DNA of 64,000 nucleotides from Vigna angularis (Eukaryota > Streptophyta > Magnoliopsida > Fabales > Fabaceae). Both the position numbers and the translations under genes were made by a program. The stretch spans positions 19,828,501-19,892,500 of the forward strand of contig NC_068971.1 of assembly GCF_016808095.1 (NCBI RefSeq). The letters are read 5' to 3'. Positions 1-14,837 of this stretch are shown here, in pieces; the first letter of the stretch is position 1, and each line of letters begins with the position of its first letter. Under the pieces are notes generated by a model. That model was not told the DNA's origin. It worked only from the letters and a program-made list of their open reading frames with translations, and ran no database searches.

Positions 1-2084
<2,084 letters not shown>

Positions 2085-2086
<2 letters not shown>

Positions 2087-3175
2087 GTTTGCTAACGCAC
2101 ATATGCTTGTTTTTTTAGTTGGTATATTTTAGCAATGTGTACAGGGTTTTAGTAGACAAAAATATCTTTATATATCATTAATTCTAAGTTTTAAGGTTGA
2201 GGGTATTTTAATAATTTTCATTCTCAAAACTAAAAAAAGAAAAAAGAAACCCCAAATCCTTGTTCACATCTCTCTTTCATCTCTCATTCCAACATTTTCT
2301 CTATCATCCCCAACTGAAAAAAATCACAAACACGGGCTCTTAAACAATCTTACAAAAAATGATTTTATAAATGAGTTTTCATTTTATAATTTTTGTCTTA
2401 TCTAATTTTATCCAATTTTCACAAGCATAAAAGAATTAGTAATTGACCTAAAAAAAATCAGAAATATTCACTGTTAAACAATTTCTTACAAAAAATAATT
2501 TTATCATGAGTTTTTATTTTATAATTTTTGTCTTATCTAATTTTCACAAGCATAATGACATCAAAGGAATTGATAATTGGTTTGGAAAAAATCAGAAACA
2601 CTCGTTGTTAAACAATTTCTAACGAAAAATGTTTTTATAATGAGTTTTCATTTTATAATTTTTGTCGTATATAATTTTATCTAATTTTCATAAGCATAAT
2701 GACATCCGAAGGAATTGGTAATTGACCTGAAGGGTTTTTTAGAGATGATGATTCAACATATGCAAATGATGAAATTAGAGAGGTTAGTGAAGATGGTGAA
2801 ATTGAAGAGATCTTGAATGAACATTTGCTTGAAGGTGAATATATCAATGACTCAACTCTTTACAAAGGTAAATTGTTTAATGACAAGTGTTTCTGATTTT
2901 TTCAATTGGGGCTACAGTAGGGATGACAGAGAAAAGGTTGGAGAGGTTGGAGTGAGAGAGATGAAAGAGAAAGGGTTAAGAGGAATGAGAGAGGTGAGTA
3001 AGAGTTTGGGGGTTTCTTTTTTTTCTTTCTAGTTTTGAGAATGAAAATTATTAAAATACCCTTAACCTTAAAACTTAGAATCCATGATATATACGGGTAT
3101 TTTTGTCTACTAAAACCCGGTATACATTGCTAAAATGTACAAACTGAAAAACAGGCATACACACATTAGCAAAGT
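2085..3175. mobile_element. Long-TIR non-autonomous DNA element (about 1.09 kb) in a (TA)n tract
   Basis: The left end (2085-2260, beginning 'gggtttgctaac') and the right end (about 3020-3175) are inverted copies over roughly 150-170 bp. Both carry the same ordered landmarks: 'ctaaaatgta', 'gggttttagtagacaaaaat' and 'ttctaagttttaaggtt'. The interior holds three or four tandem units of about 130-150 bp, each starting near 'aaatcagaaacactc' (about 2320, 2455, 2590). No transposase is encoded. A (TA)n run at 2050-2084 lies against the left end and a short one (3182-3191) just beyond the right end, which suggests insertion into or generation from TA-rich target sites. Confidence 0.75.
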
Positions 3176-3190
3176 TCTTTTTTTATATAT

Positions 3191-4943
3191 ATGAATTTGC
3201 TAACCTAAGTTAGTTCTTTTTTTAGTTGGTACATTTTAACAAAGTGTATTGGGTTTTAGTAGACAAAAATACTTTCATATATTATAGATTCTAAGTTTTA
3301 AGGTTAAGGGTATTTGAATAATTTTCATTCTCAAAACTAAAAAAAAATAAGAAACCCCCCAAACCCTTACCCTCAATCCCTATAGTAGCTTCAACTGAAA
3401 AAATCATAAACACTTACCTAACCCTAATCCACCTTCCTCACTTATCCAATTTGTTTCTCTCTCATCTCCATCCTCTCTCTCACCCACACACAGTAACCCA
3501 CGACACCACAATTTGTTGTTATTGCTCTGTCTGTTCATCTGTTTTCCACTTTAATAAATAAATAATTGATTATGTCGATGTTGATTTTTGATTGGAGGGT
3601 TGTGTTATATCTTTTCGTTCTTATTGTTATTAAATTTCGTTTTTAAATTTTAGAATTAGTAGTTTATCTTTAAGGAGATTTGATATTTTGACTATTACGT
3701 TGTTCGAATATATTTTCCAAAAGAAAAAAAAACTGTTATGTAGAGAAGGGATCCGGAAAGGGTAATTCATTGTCCAGAAAATAACATATTTTTCGCTGAA
3801 AAACAATATTTTAGAATGTACTTTTCACACATATAACCAACGTCAAAACACAATAAAAAATGAAGCTCCTACAGATCGTACTAAATGATTTAACAGAAAC
3901 AAATTATTTAAGAGAGTTATGAACAGAGAAAATTGTTATGGTTGACTTTGTCCCCTTATTCAGAAAAGAGACTACTGCTCGTTCCCTTTCAAATGTTTCA
4001 TATTGATAAACATATTTTCATTTCATTTTTGTAAAAACAATAAAAATATTCTAACAAATTACACATCTTCTAGATTTGAACAGATTGCAGACTATTGAGT
4101 AGTTTCTAAGAAGAACTGCATTGATATACCAACTAATTAAAAATCAACCAGAAATTAGTAAACTAGTAGTCATAATGAACCTGTTAGCTCTCGGTTGGAC
4201 CAGAAAATTACTTTCTAAAGTAAATCACATCATGTAAGTTTATTTTAAACAATTAACATCTCCAACTTTTTTGGCCAATATAAACATGACGTTGTCCTTC
4301 TAATTTATCATTTTTCGCAAAGAGAAATTAAGAAAAACAAAACGCACTTAATTTCAAATTGGAATTTAAACTTAATAAATTTAACGTCTTTTCGTGGGGG
4401 TTTCTTGTTTTTTTTTAGTTTAGAAATTATTGTAGACTTTAGTTTTTTACAAATTTAATAACAATAAGAAGGGAAAAATATAACAAAGCCCTCCAATCCA
4501 AAATCAACATCAACATCATCAATTATTTTGTTATTAAAGTAGAAAACAAATGAACAAACAGAGCAAGAGCAACAAATTGCGATGTCGCGGGTTGTTGTGT
4601 GTGGGTAAAAGATGATGGAGATAAGAGAGAAACAAATTGGATAAGTGAGGAAGGTGGATTAGGGTTAGGTGGATATTTCTGATTTTTTTCAGTTGGGGCT
4701 ACTGTAGGGATGACAAAGAGAAGGTTGGAGTGAGAGAGATGAAAGAGAAATGGTTTAGAGGAATGAGGGATGAGAGACAAGTGAGTAAGGGTTTGATGAT
4801 TTCTTGTTTTTTTTTAGTTTTGAAAATGAAAAATATTCAAATACCCTTGACCTTAAAACTTAGAATCCATAATATATGAGAGTATTTTTGTCTAGTAAAA
4901 TCTGGTACACTTTGCTAAAATGTATCAACTGAAAAAAGAGTTT
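3191..4943. mobile_element. Second long-TIR element of the same family (about 1.75 kb, TIR about 400 bp)
   Basis: The left arm 3191-3580 and the right arm about 4500-4943 are inverted copies. They share the family terminus ('tttgctaac', 'ttttagttggtacatttta', 'ttttagtagacaaaaatac') and an inner segment including 'cttcctcacttatccaattt' on the left and its complement near 4640 on the right. The unique centre (about 3600-4500) is AT-rich with no recognisable coding sequence. The element lies immediately after the 2085-3175 copy and is followed by TA/TG-rich microsatellite from 4944. Confidence 0.75.
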
Positions 4944-5080
4944 ATATATATATATATATACATATGTATATATCTATATATGTATATATCTATATATGTA
5001 TATATCTATATATGTATATATGTATATATCTATATATGTATATATGTATACACATATATGTGTGTATACACATATATGTA
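4944..5080. repeat. Compound TA/TATATG/TATATC microsatellite
   Basis: The tract alternates (TA)n with 'tatatatctatatatgta' hexamer-type units and short 'acacatatatgtgt' palindromes. It abuts the right terminus of the long-TIR element ending near 4943. Confidence 0.9.
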
Positions 5081-5779
5081 TGATTAACCATAAGTCAGAG
5101 GCTCTAAACTACAAAACAAGTGACATCTTTGGTTGACTACTTTGAGTCAAATTTCTCTTTGCCAACTATTTAGGATTGCATTTCTTAAGTCCGATTTTTT
5201 CTAGGTCAAGCTCCTCTAGTTCAAGCTCTTTTAGGTCTAATTCTAAGCTAACATCTTTGACATACCACTCATGGTCGACAATTCTAACTGAAAGACATGG
5301 TTGACTGGTTGCAGAATGGTCATATTAAAAGTAATAATAATGAATCAACTTGTTAATGTCAATTAAGGTATTTTTGGACCGTGATTAGGTCGACAAAAAG
5401 GTAAAAGCACATAACAATCACTATAAATAAAGTCTTGAGGTATGACTTTCATATACATGCATGACTCCACTAATATTATATTGATCGATCATCTACTAAC
5501 TTTAGCATCGGAGTGCCTTCTGCAAGTACCATCCGATTGGATGAGAAGACTAGACCCAACAACCATTCGTCTACAAAATGCGACATGAGCACCTGAGCGA
5601 CATGGACAAGAAATCCGGGAATTGACAGTACTTGGCGTTGGAGACCTACCACAAGCCCGACATATACATCACAAAACATTTTGGCACCACCCGTGACGCT
5701 GAGTGTATGTCTCTTTTACTCCCATTGTAACCATAGGGAACTAGATGAGCAATATAGTGGAAGCATTCAACCGCCCGAT

Positions 5780-7935
5780 CATTTGACCATAACCTCTAAG
5801 CCTCAACCGCATGGCCTTCTTTGGCCTCAACCTTTTGGTTGTTCAGCCTCAATCGCATATCTTCGACCTCAATCTCTTGGTTGTTTAGCCTCAACCTCTT
5901 GGTTGTTCAACCTTAACCATACGACCTTCTTCGACCTAAACCTTTTGGCTATTCAGACTCAATCGCACGACATCTTTCGGCCTCAACCTCTTGCCTTTAT
6001 TCAGCCTCTACCGTACTGTCTCAGTCAACATCATTATCTAAGCCCCTATAGACTTCAATAGTTTGGCCGTTCGACCTCAACCGTTCGTCTTGACCTCTTT
6101 CGACCTCAACTAGTCAACTTTTCAGTCTTCACATCTTGATAGATAAACCTCGTATGCATCTTGGCCTCTTTCAACCTCAAACTGTCAACTTTTTAGTCGA
6201 TATCTCGACCGATGAGTCTCATCTTTGTCTTGACCACTTGGTCGTTTGGCCTTAACATAACCTCATTCGACTTCATCATCTCAACCTCTTTTGGCTTCAA
6301 CAACTCGATCAATTGGCCTCAACCCTTAGTACTGACCTCTTCCAGTCTCAACATGTCGCCTTTTAGTCTTAACGATCGGTCTTACAAGCGTCTTTGTCGT
6401 TCGGTCTCATCTGCGTCATCACCGTTCAGTCTCATCTGCATCTTCATTGTTCAGTCTCATCTGCATCTTCATTGTTTAGTCTCAACATAACCTCATTCAA
6501 CTTCATCATTTCAATCTCTTTTGGCTTCAACACCTCGATCGTTTGATCTCGACTACCTTGTAGTTTAATCTCGACATAGCCTCATTCAGCTTCATCTTGT
6601 TAGCCTCTCTTGGCTTCAAAAGCTCAGCCTTTCGACAACATCGTTTGTCCTAGCCTCTTTTGGCCTCAACTTATTGACTTTTCAGTTTTGATAGCTCGAC
6701 CAATTGATCTCTTCTACGTCTCAACCAATTAGTTGTTCAATTTCAACATAGCCTCATTTGTCTTCATCATTTTAGCCTCTCTTGGCTTCAATAGCTAAGC
6801 CATTCGACCTACCCCATTCTTCCTAGCCTATTTCGGCCTTAATTTTTTGACTTTTCAGTCTTGATAGTTTTACTTATTGGCCTCATCTCCATCTTGACCT
6901 CATTTAGCATGAACCTGTCGACTTTTCAATCTTGACATCACGGTCGATTGGTCTCATTTGTGTAATCTCAACATAACTTCATTCAGCTTCATCATCTCAA
7001 CATGTTTTAGCTTCAACACCTCGACTGTTCAATCTCGACCGCCTGGTTGTTCGGTCACAACATAACCTCATTCAGCTTCATTATCCCCACCTTTCTTCAT
7101 TTTAATAGCTTAGTCGTTCAACCTCAATTGTTCGTCCTGGCCTGTTTCAGCTTGAACTTCTTGACTATTCAGTCTTGATGGCTCAACCGATTGACCTTAT
7201 TTGCATCTTGGCCTTTTAGGCCTCAATCTTTCGACTTTTCAGTTTTGACAGCTCGGTCAACTGGTTTGATCTGCATCCTCATTGTTCGGTCTCAACATAA
7301 CCTCATTCAATCATCTTAGTCTCTTTTGGCTTTAACACCTTGATCGTTCGGTCTCGACGACCTAATTATTCAACCTTAACATAGCCTCATTCGACTTCCA
7401 TCATCTCAACCTCTATTGGCTTCAAAAGCTCAGCCTTTTGGCCTCAATTGTTTGTCCTAGCTTCTTTCGACCTTAACCTATTGGTTTTTCAATGTTGACT
7501 GCTCAGTCGATAAATCTCAACTGTATCATCATTGTTCAGTCTCAACATAGCTTCATTCGGCTTCATTATTTTAGCCTCTCTTGGCTTCAACAACTACGTC
7601 ATTTAACCTCAACCATTCGTCTGGCATCTTATGGCCTCAACTTGTCGACTTTTCAATCTTGACAGCTTGGCCAATTGACCTAATCTGCATCTTGGCCTCT
7701 TTCGGCCTCAACTTGTCGACTTTTCAATCTTGACAGCTTGATCGATCGACCTCATCTGCGTCTTTGTCATTCAACCTCAACATAGCCTCATTCGGCTTCA
7801 TCATCTCAACATCTCTTAGCTTCAACAACTCGGTCATTCGACCTCGTCTACATCTCAACCCCTTGGTCTCATATTATCTGTCAACTTCATTCTTGAAAGC
7901 TCAACCTCACCCTGTTGGCCTCACCTTCTTGACAT
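5780..7935 (+). repeat. Degenerate tandem-repeat field rich in 'ggcctcaac...ttggcttcaac'
   Basis: Motifs such as 'cctcattcggcttcatcatc', 'cttttcagtcttgac' and 'tttcggcctcaac' recur throughout. The 'ttcatcatctcaac' landmark recurs near 6260, 6490, 6570, 6755, 6980, 7075, 7310, 7395, 7560 and 7795, mostly 80-90 or 165-235 bases apart, so the array has an irregular higher-order structure. Open frames here (for example 5681-6061) are repeat-derived and are not believed to be genes. Confidence 0.8.
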
Positions 7936-7939
7936 ACCG

Positions 7940-8545
7940 AAGCGATCAAGCGATCGATCAAGGGAGTGCTCATCCAAGTGAACCCCTACTACACCATAAA
8001 TAGGTCAGTCAAGGGAGCGCTCACCCCAGTGAACCCCTACCGCAGCCGTTAACAAGTCGATCAAGGCAACGTTCACTCAAGTGAACCCTTACAACACCCT
8101 TCAATAGGTCGGTTAAGCAGGTGTTCACCTATGTAAACCACTATCGCACCCTATAGCAATCGATCAAGGGAGTGTTCACCCAAGTGAACCCTTACCACAC
8201 CCTTCAACAGGTCGGTCAAGGGAATGTTCACCCAAGTGAACCCCTATTCCACCCTTCAATAGGTCGATCAAAGGAGTGTTCACCCAAGTGAACCCCTACC
8301 ACATCCTTCAACAGGTTGATCAAAGGAGTGTTCACCTAAGTAAACCCCATATCGTACCCTTCAACGATTAGTCAAGGGAGCGTTCACCAAAATGAACAAT
8401 TTTTTCACCTTTCAACGGTCGGTCAAGGGAGCATTCACAAAAGTGAACCCAACCGCACCCTTCAACAGGTTGGTCAAGGGAGCGTTCACCCAAGTGAACC
8501 CCTATCGTACCTTTCAAGCGATTACTCAAGGGAGAGTTTTGAAAA
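7940..8545 (+). repeat. About 52-bp tandem repeat, roughly 11 copies
   Basis: Each unit contains 'aagtgaacccctaccacacc', then 'cttcaacaggtcggtcaagg', then 'gagcgttcaccc'. Copies are diverged by scattered substitutions. The array lies directly after the longer-unit field and before the presumed polypurine tract of the same LTR element. Confidence 0.85.
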
Positions 8546-8965
8546 AAACCCTTGTCAAAACACTCACCTTAAAAAAAGTTGAAGCACATCTAATCAACGT
8601 ACAATAAAACACACGATTAATGGTTAAGGAGGAGTTCTAACTAAGGAACCCCTCCCGATCGAGTTATAGCTTTTGGCGTATGCACCAAGTACCAAACGAC
8701 CAAATCCAAACCCTGTTGAAAATTATTTAATCCTCGGGCTTGGGGGATCTGTGTATCCTATGCTTGTCTGGTTAATATCGGACGACCAACCATCAACCGA
8801 ATGGTCTAAACTCTAAGACCAATGACATCGTTGGTTGACTACTTTGTGGCGAACTCCTTTGGGATGACTACCCTAGATCGAGTTCCTCTGGTCTAAGCTC
8901 CTCTAGGCCGAGCTCCTCTAGGCTCAGCTCTTCTAGACTCAGCTCCTAGACATATATTTGTGTGT

Positions 8966-9460
8966 GATGATTATTCTCACAATTTATTCTTCATTAGAAG
9001 GAGATGTGGAAGAAATGAAAATAATACTAGTTGACATTCCTCCTTTCCCATTAGTATTCAATACCTGAACGAACAACACAACCCTGGATTAAAGATCTTA
9101 TATGGAAGAAAAACACATAAAGGAAAAGAAAACTTATTAATTGGTAAATGATCTATGACATTGTGTGAGAGTATGTCCGGAAGTTGTACTGATTTCCAGC
9201 TAGGTAACAATGCGTAGTATCTCTGCAAATATACCTCCGTTAATATGTAATTTTTTCTCAGGTAAACGTTACAGTGTTACTGATGAAACTTCTTTCTTGT
9301 TGATTCGTGTGACTAACCTATACTCTCGAATTTTTCCTATGGATCTTCCCCTTCTAGCCATCGCTAATTGCTACCACATGATCAGATTTATTAAATTTCC
9401 CGCCTCCAACTGATGCTTAAAAATAAATAAACCTCAACGACATGCATCAGAAACAAAAAA
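8966..9460. other. Intergenic DNA and presumed 3' UTR of the BASS3-like gene
   Basis: No gene is seen on either strand. The part nearest 9460 is expected to hold the 3' UTR and polyadenylation region of the minus-strand transporter gene. A 67-codon plus-strand frame at 9210-9413 has no recognisable features. Confidence 0.5.
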
Positions 9461-12400
9461 TTATGCTTTAAGAGCAGAATTGGTTCTTTGTGGAGGAAGT
9501 GGTAATAGATTTCTAATTACAAAGCCATTTCCCCAAAAAGAGGCAAGACAGAGACCAATTATAGCCATGGCAATGACAGAACATGCAGGAGGAACTGCCT
9601 GACTACTATCCAAAAATTGGGTTGCAAGAAGGCCTGCAAGAGTGGAACTCTGCATTCCAGTGCACAGTGAAATGGTCCTGCTCACCTGTTCTTCTTGCCT
9701 GTGACAGTATTTATTGTATTAGAGTTGAAATATGGCACAGAGTAAAATATTCTTGGTCTTGACAAGTTTTTACTCATTCATCTTCTTAAGAATAAAAGTT
9801 ATTTCAAGAAAATTATGTTAGACGACACACTTCAAAGATAGGTCAAATCAATAAATCTCAGTCAGAAATATAATAGTTTTTTGTATGAGAAATGTCTATT
9901 TTTATGTGTCATTACTATTTTATTTCAGATCTCTGATAACAAATGAAGGATGATGAAACACCACCGTTCAATTTAAAGACAGCAATAGATGTATATAGCC
10001 AAGCAGATTATGTTTTCTGAAGGAATTTAACTTTAAGCACTTCATTAAAACATATACACGCTTGTTTGGATACAAAATTATATGAACTTTTGAGAGCTTC
10101 TTTATCACAAAAAATTCTATATTTTAGTAAATAAGCTCTTAAAACACTTATCCAAACATGTCATAAATGTCAATTTCACAATACCAGTTTTAATGTTTTG
10201 CCAATTTCAATTTCAATTTTCATCACAACATCTATTTGTCAATAAGAAGCTCGGGTAGCTAGGTCCTAAAAAATCAACTAGTCACAGATGAGGGCACCAG
10301 ATGGAGACACATACCTCAACGGTGGAATCTTGGAGAACCAATACCCTAAAATGAAGGCAACGACATGGAATGTTAATACTGGAAAAACCAATCGGAGACC
10401 TTCGCCTGACAAAATTTGACTCCTATTTAAAGCAAGAGGGCCGCCAATGCACAGCGAAGTACAAAACATAGCAACAAATGGCATCACAGGTTGAAGAACA
10501 GATACAACTGGCTTTGCATATGCATTGAGGAGAAGACCAAGGGTCACCGGAACAAGAACAACCTTTCAAATATTTACAAGTAAACCAGTCATTAAACCAA
10601 ATTCAAGTATAATATCACAGAAGCACTCACTAGTCTCTACACACCTGCAAAATTGACTTTGACATGGCAACTGCATCAACTGGCATCACTGAACCAATCA
10701 GAAGACCAGTTAACAGTGGTGTAACAACAACTGATGCAACTGTGGTATAGCTTGTGAGAAGAATGCCCAGGGCTACATCCCCTTTGCTTAAAAAGTTTGC
10801 ATAGTTGGATAGCTGAGCCCCAGAAACACAAGCTGTGAGGACAAAACCTGCATAAAACATCCTAGACAAACCAAAAGCCTTCGCAACGAAGACCCCAAGA
10901 ACAGGCTTAAGCATATATTGTGCAATTAACCCAACGGTAAGTGGCAAAGGTCTGCAGCAAAAATGAAGATAATGAACATTGGAAGAAGCTCCATGACTTT
11001 ACGTGTTGCAATCTTAAGCAGCAAACAAAGAAAGTAATAATGAAATTCTTACCTCTTAATTGCAAGAGCAAAATCATCTACTGATAGTCTTATTCCAATA
11101 GACAACATAATCCCACCAAGAGCAGGTGCATATAACTCTTTAGATACCCTGCTCAAGTTAAAACCACTCTCTCAGTTCCTCATTTTCAATTTATTCCACC
11201 ATACACGCTCTCACCGAATAACAAAATTATAAATTCTAACTGGATAGGGATAAGAACAACTATAACGGAAAAATAAAATAACTTCGACTTACTAACACAT
11301 CATAGCTGTTCCTCATTACAAAGGTCCCCACTGCCAATACTATCCTACAAGCAATTAATCAAACACATCATAGCTGTTTCTCATTTTACGAGTCACTAAT
11401 CCTTAATGATTTCAATCCAATTGGACTCCAGTAATCAAAATGTAGGGGCACAAAATTTCTCATGTACACAATAAATAAACTCGTTTCTTTTGTGTTTTCA
11501 GTATGAATCTCTGTTAAATAATTGTAATTTCATCTCGAAAATCTAAGCGTAATTAAAAACGAATTAAAAGTCAGCATGGAATATCTAGGCCAAACTCTAA
11601 ATGAATAACAATCTATAGAATAGTATTTAAGTTTTGTCCATAAGCTATCAGATCAAGAAGGACACAATCAGAACGAAAAAAAATCTTTGAAGCACACAAA
11701 AATCCATAACAACAAACAGAAGGTTAGTGATAGCAAGTCATTAATTAAAAAAATACTTTATTAAATAACAAAACCAGAATCAATTTCCTTTCCCATAAAT
11801 AATCTCTTACGTATATACTCAATTACAAACAAAAAACAGACCAGGAAAAGAAGAAACATGCAGCCTTAAACAAGATCAACCATGGATATAAATTTGTATT
11901 TAGATTACAATTGAAAATAAACTTTTTTTCATAAGATAACTTAAGTTCATCGATGACCAAAAACTAAAATATGGAAAAACTACTTAAGAAAGTATCCGTA
12001 AACTGAGATAACTGAGGATATATTCTACAAGTTTAAGAAAAATAAAATAGTATAAACTTTTTCAGTTAAAATTAACCCATCCATAAATTAAAAAATAACG
12101 AGAAAGCAAATTAGGTTATTTCCAAATTAATTTTAATTATTCAATAAGTGTTAGAGAGCATAATTTTTATTTTTATTTTTATAAAAGAAGAGAAGCTCAC
12201 CAAGTGAAGGTAGAAGGTTGAGCGAGAGCGGCAACGGCAGTGGCAGCAACAACAACGGGAAGCAATGCGGACAGAAGCTGAGACAAGTCTCTTTTTCTCC
12301 CTTCCCCAACGGCGTTTCCCTCGTCAGTGCCGAGAGAGAGCAGCGGGAACTTCCCCGGTTGTCTTCGGAGGAAGCGGAACTCGATTCTGTGGCGGAACTG

Positions 12401-12538
12401 CGAGGTGGAGCACCCGAAGCTCGACGCAGCGCCACCTCTCTGAACGGTCCGCTGCGAAAGGGAGGTGACGGAGCGCGAGGAAGGCTGGAAGGGCAAGAGG
12501 CGGAGGTTTGTGGAACAGGCGATGGGAATTGTGGCCAT
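9461..12538 (-). CDS. BASS3: Bile acid:sodium symporter family carrier, plastid type (BASS3-like)
   Basis: Five exons on the minus strand, all with GT-AG junctions and continuous frame: 12538-12201, 11148-11053, 10951-10645, 10562-10315 and 9698-9461 (stop). They encode 408 aa, close to the usual size of plant BASS proteins. Residues 1 to about 80 are Ser/Arg-rich with few acidic residues, as expected of a chloroplast transit peptide. The rest is a chain of hydrophobic helices with family landmarks: 'PALGGIMLSIGI', 'LTACVSGAQLSNYA', 'LSKGDVALGILLTSYTT', 'PLLTGLLIGSVMPVDAVAM', 'VMPFVAMFCTSLCIG' and 'SRTISLCTGMQSSTLAGLLA'. Plant BASS proteins are inner-envelope transporters of organic anions, some sodium coupled; BASS2 carries pyruvate. 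The BASS3 subgroup is chosen because the 'VSGAQLS.YA' stretch differs from the 'PGGTASN' found in BASS2. The substrate is not shown by the sequence. The start is the first ATG of exon 1 and lies about 200 bases downstream of a TATA box. Confidence 0.9.
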
Positions 12539-12714
12539 TGGTGGCGGGCGCCGGCGGAGATGGTGCGGCGGCGAGGCTAGAAAGAGCGGAGGGAGAAGAT
12601 GAGGTTATGGCGAGAGTTCGGGAGATATGATATGATTGCGAAGTTACGTGAAACTGAAAGTGAAACGAAGAAAATTGTGTGATTGTGCAGAATGAGATGA
12701 TACTTGGCTGAGTT

Positions 12715-12770
12715 TGTTTGATCGGGTTCGGGTGGGTGAGGGTTATATAGGTACTGTTTTAAGGGCACAT
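12715..12770 (-). promoter_or_regulatory. Core promoter of the BASS3-like gene
   Basis: On the minus strand the motif 'ctatataacc' (plus positions 12742-12751) is a good plant TATA box. A start of transcription about 30 bases downstream would fall near 12715, leaving a 5' UTR of about 175 bases before the ATG at 12538. The transcription start itself is inferred. Confidence 0.55.
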
Positions 12771-13506
12771 AAGTAACTGTTTAAGGAGTTATTCAACTGT
12801 TTTAAGTACAATATAGTAATGTCAATAATTTCAGAAGGTCAGTATCCTAATTTATGCATCAAAAATAACAAAATGGTAATTATTTTTATTCATGTTTCTA
12901 AATATTACTGCTCAATAAAATTATTTCAAACAGACAAATAATATTGAAAAATAAGAAAAAGTGTTGAAATTGTATTGTATTATTAATTATTAATTCTGTT
13001 ATCCAATCTCTGGACAAGTTTTAATTAGTGTCTAATTTAATAGGAGAAGATTCGGTCTCAGTCCAACCGATCTATCATGAAAACCATGGGTTTAATTAAT
13101 TAACAAACTTGTTTGATTTTATTAACCATAGCTAAAAAAAGTATACGTTGAAATATTTTATTTATCAAATAGGGTTTTTTAAAATTGTTTTCAGTTCTTA
13201 TCATTTTATATGCTATGCACTTTTTACTTTTTGAATTTTATTAAATTTAGTTAAACTTTTTTGTTTCCTATATTTTACACACATTCTATTTTAGTCTTTT
13301 CTAGAAAAAATATTTTAATCCTTTAAATTGATTATGTTATACAATATTAGATGTATCAAAGGGGTTTTTTGTCCTCGTCAAATGGATCACTAAATTTATG
13401 GTAGTTTAACCAAACTCAATCAACCATCTACCGAATCAATGAACCATATTTGCATATTTCAAAAAAGTAAAATAAATAAATAATAATTTTAGATAATTTT
13501 AAAATG
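12771..13506. other. AT-rich intergenic DNA upstream of the BASS3-like gene
   Basis: No coding sequence, RNA gene or terminal repeat was recognised. The stretch ends at the 5-bp target duplication of the solo LTR that follows. Confidence 0.5.
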
Positions 13507-14004
13507 TAAATTGTAACATCCCAAAATATAGTAATTACCATAATCAGAATTAATTACATTAAGCTAATAAAACAGTGCAGTCTTACAAAAATCCGAACGA
13601 GCGCTAAAAGCCGAACGGCATAAAGATACAGAAAATAACGAACGCTTAAACAGACAAGAGTTCAGAGACGAACGGTCTTACAAAACTATGACCGAACGTT
13701 CAAAATAAAATTAATGAAACTAATAATATAACGTCACGCGAGCGCTCTAAGGCTCGGCTTTAACTTCCACGTCCACCAGATTTGTGTCCTCCAAATTTTC
13801 TTCTTCTAGCACTTCTTCAAGTGACGCCCCTCCATCTGCTCACACCCACACGGATGATCATTGCAAGGACAGGACGAACGTACATAGATGATACGACAAC
13901 ACAAGGAAAACGGAAAGGGTAAGCTTATAGAGTTTAAGTCATACATCAACACATACAATATTTCAATCCACACAACACATAGTTTAACATATAACATCCT
14001 GTAA

Positions 14005-14006
14005 CA

Positions 14007-14060
<54 letters not shown>
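14005..14060. repeat. (TA)n microsatellite inside the solo LTR
   Basis: Uninterrupted TA dinucleotides. The overlapping open frames are artefacts of this tract. Confidence 0.95.
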
Positions 14061-14061
<1 letters not shown>

Positions 14062-14837
14062 CGACCGTCCGGACTGTATGAACTGTGTAGCTACAGGCGT
14101 CCTTGCACCCGAGTGGTGTAGTAACTGGGAGACACTCAACAGCTGCCACTCGAGGTTAGTCCGTTCTTACGTCGCCCATGTTAACTTATGGACTAAGGAC
14201 CTCCTGCCATTCCCACACATGAACTACTCTCCTCTACATGAAGATGAGTATCACGGAATATCAGGATGGACCAAGCCAGCATTAGCAATAGCCACAGCCA
14301 TACTTTACCAATTTAATATCCAACATACATGAGACGTTCCACCCTGGAACGCTCGTCCAAATTCCATAATCATATAATCATGTAATATAGTGTTCACACG
14401 TCTTAGTATTTCTTATTCACAACATTTTCATTCTATGTTCCACTTTCTTAAAAAGACGAACGTTCAACTTTATGAAGGAAGAGGACGAACGTGAAAAATC
14501 AGAATTTATAATGACTCAAATAACAATAAGGGAGACTCCAAAGCGATAGGACTATTTTCTTAATAATTTAGATACCAAGAGGTCGGGTTGACTCAACTCG
14601 GACGAATATACATTAAGAAGAATACTGAGCTACATTGGAAATCTTTTGTTTAAAAGGGTCGACTGCCAGTCAATGACCGAACGCGCAGATATACATTTAC
14701 AATTATTTTGGACGAACGTTATTTACGTCCGTTAATAAATTAACGATGAGGACGAGCGTTCGATTTATGACCGAACACTACGTTAATACGTACGCTAGGT
14801 AGATGACCGAAAACCAATCATGACAAACGCTTAGTTC

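Larger units (their letters stand above)
5081..8965 (+). mobile_element. Degenerate Ty3/gypsy-type LTR element filled with tandem repeats
   Basis: Segments at 5095-5240 and 8810-8950 are diverged direct repeats. Both contain 'ttggttgactactttg' followed by repeated 'aagctcctctag' motifs, consistent with 5' and truncated 3' LTR starts. The end of the 5' LTR and the gag leader (about 5490-5760) resemble the leader of the gag remnant at 34740-34960: both show a '...cacc.tgtgac.ctgag' junction, then 'tctcttttactccc', then 'agatgagcaa'. A purine-rich stretch 'gggcttgggggat' near 8740 is a plausible polypurine tract before the 3' LTR. No gag-pol frame survives; the interior is two tandem-repeat fields. 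Element boundaries and target duplication were not resolved. Confidence 0.6.

Noticed and set aside
5681..6490. Open frames of 126 and 92 codons at 5681-6061 and 6212-6490
   Set aside because: They are composed of the tandem-repeat vocabulary of the LTR element, change frame between units and show no protein family.
12218..12580. 120-codon plus-strand frame
   Set aside because: It is the antisense shadow of GC-rich exon 1 of the BASS3-like gene.
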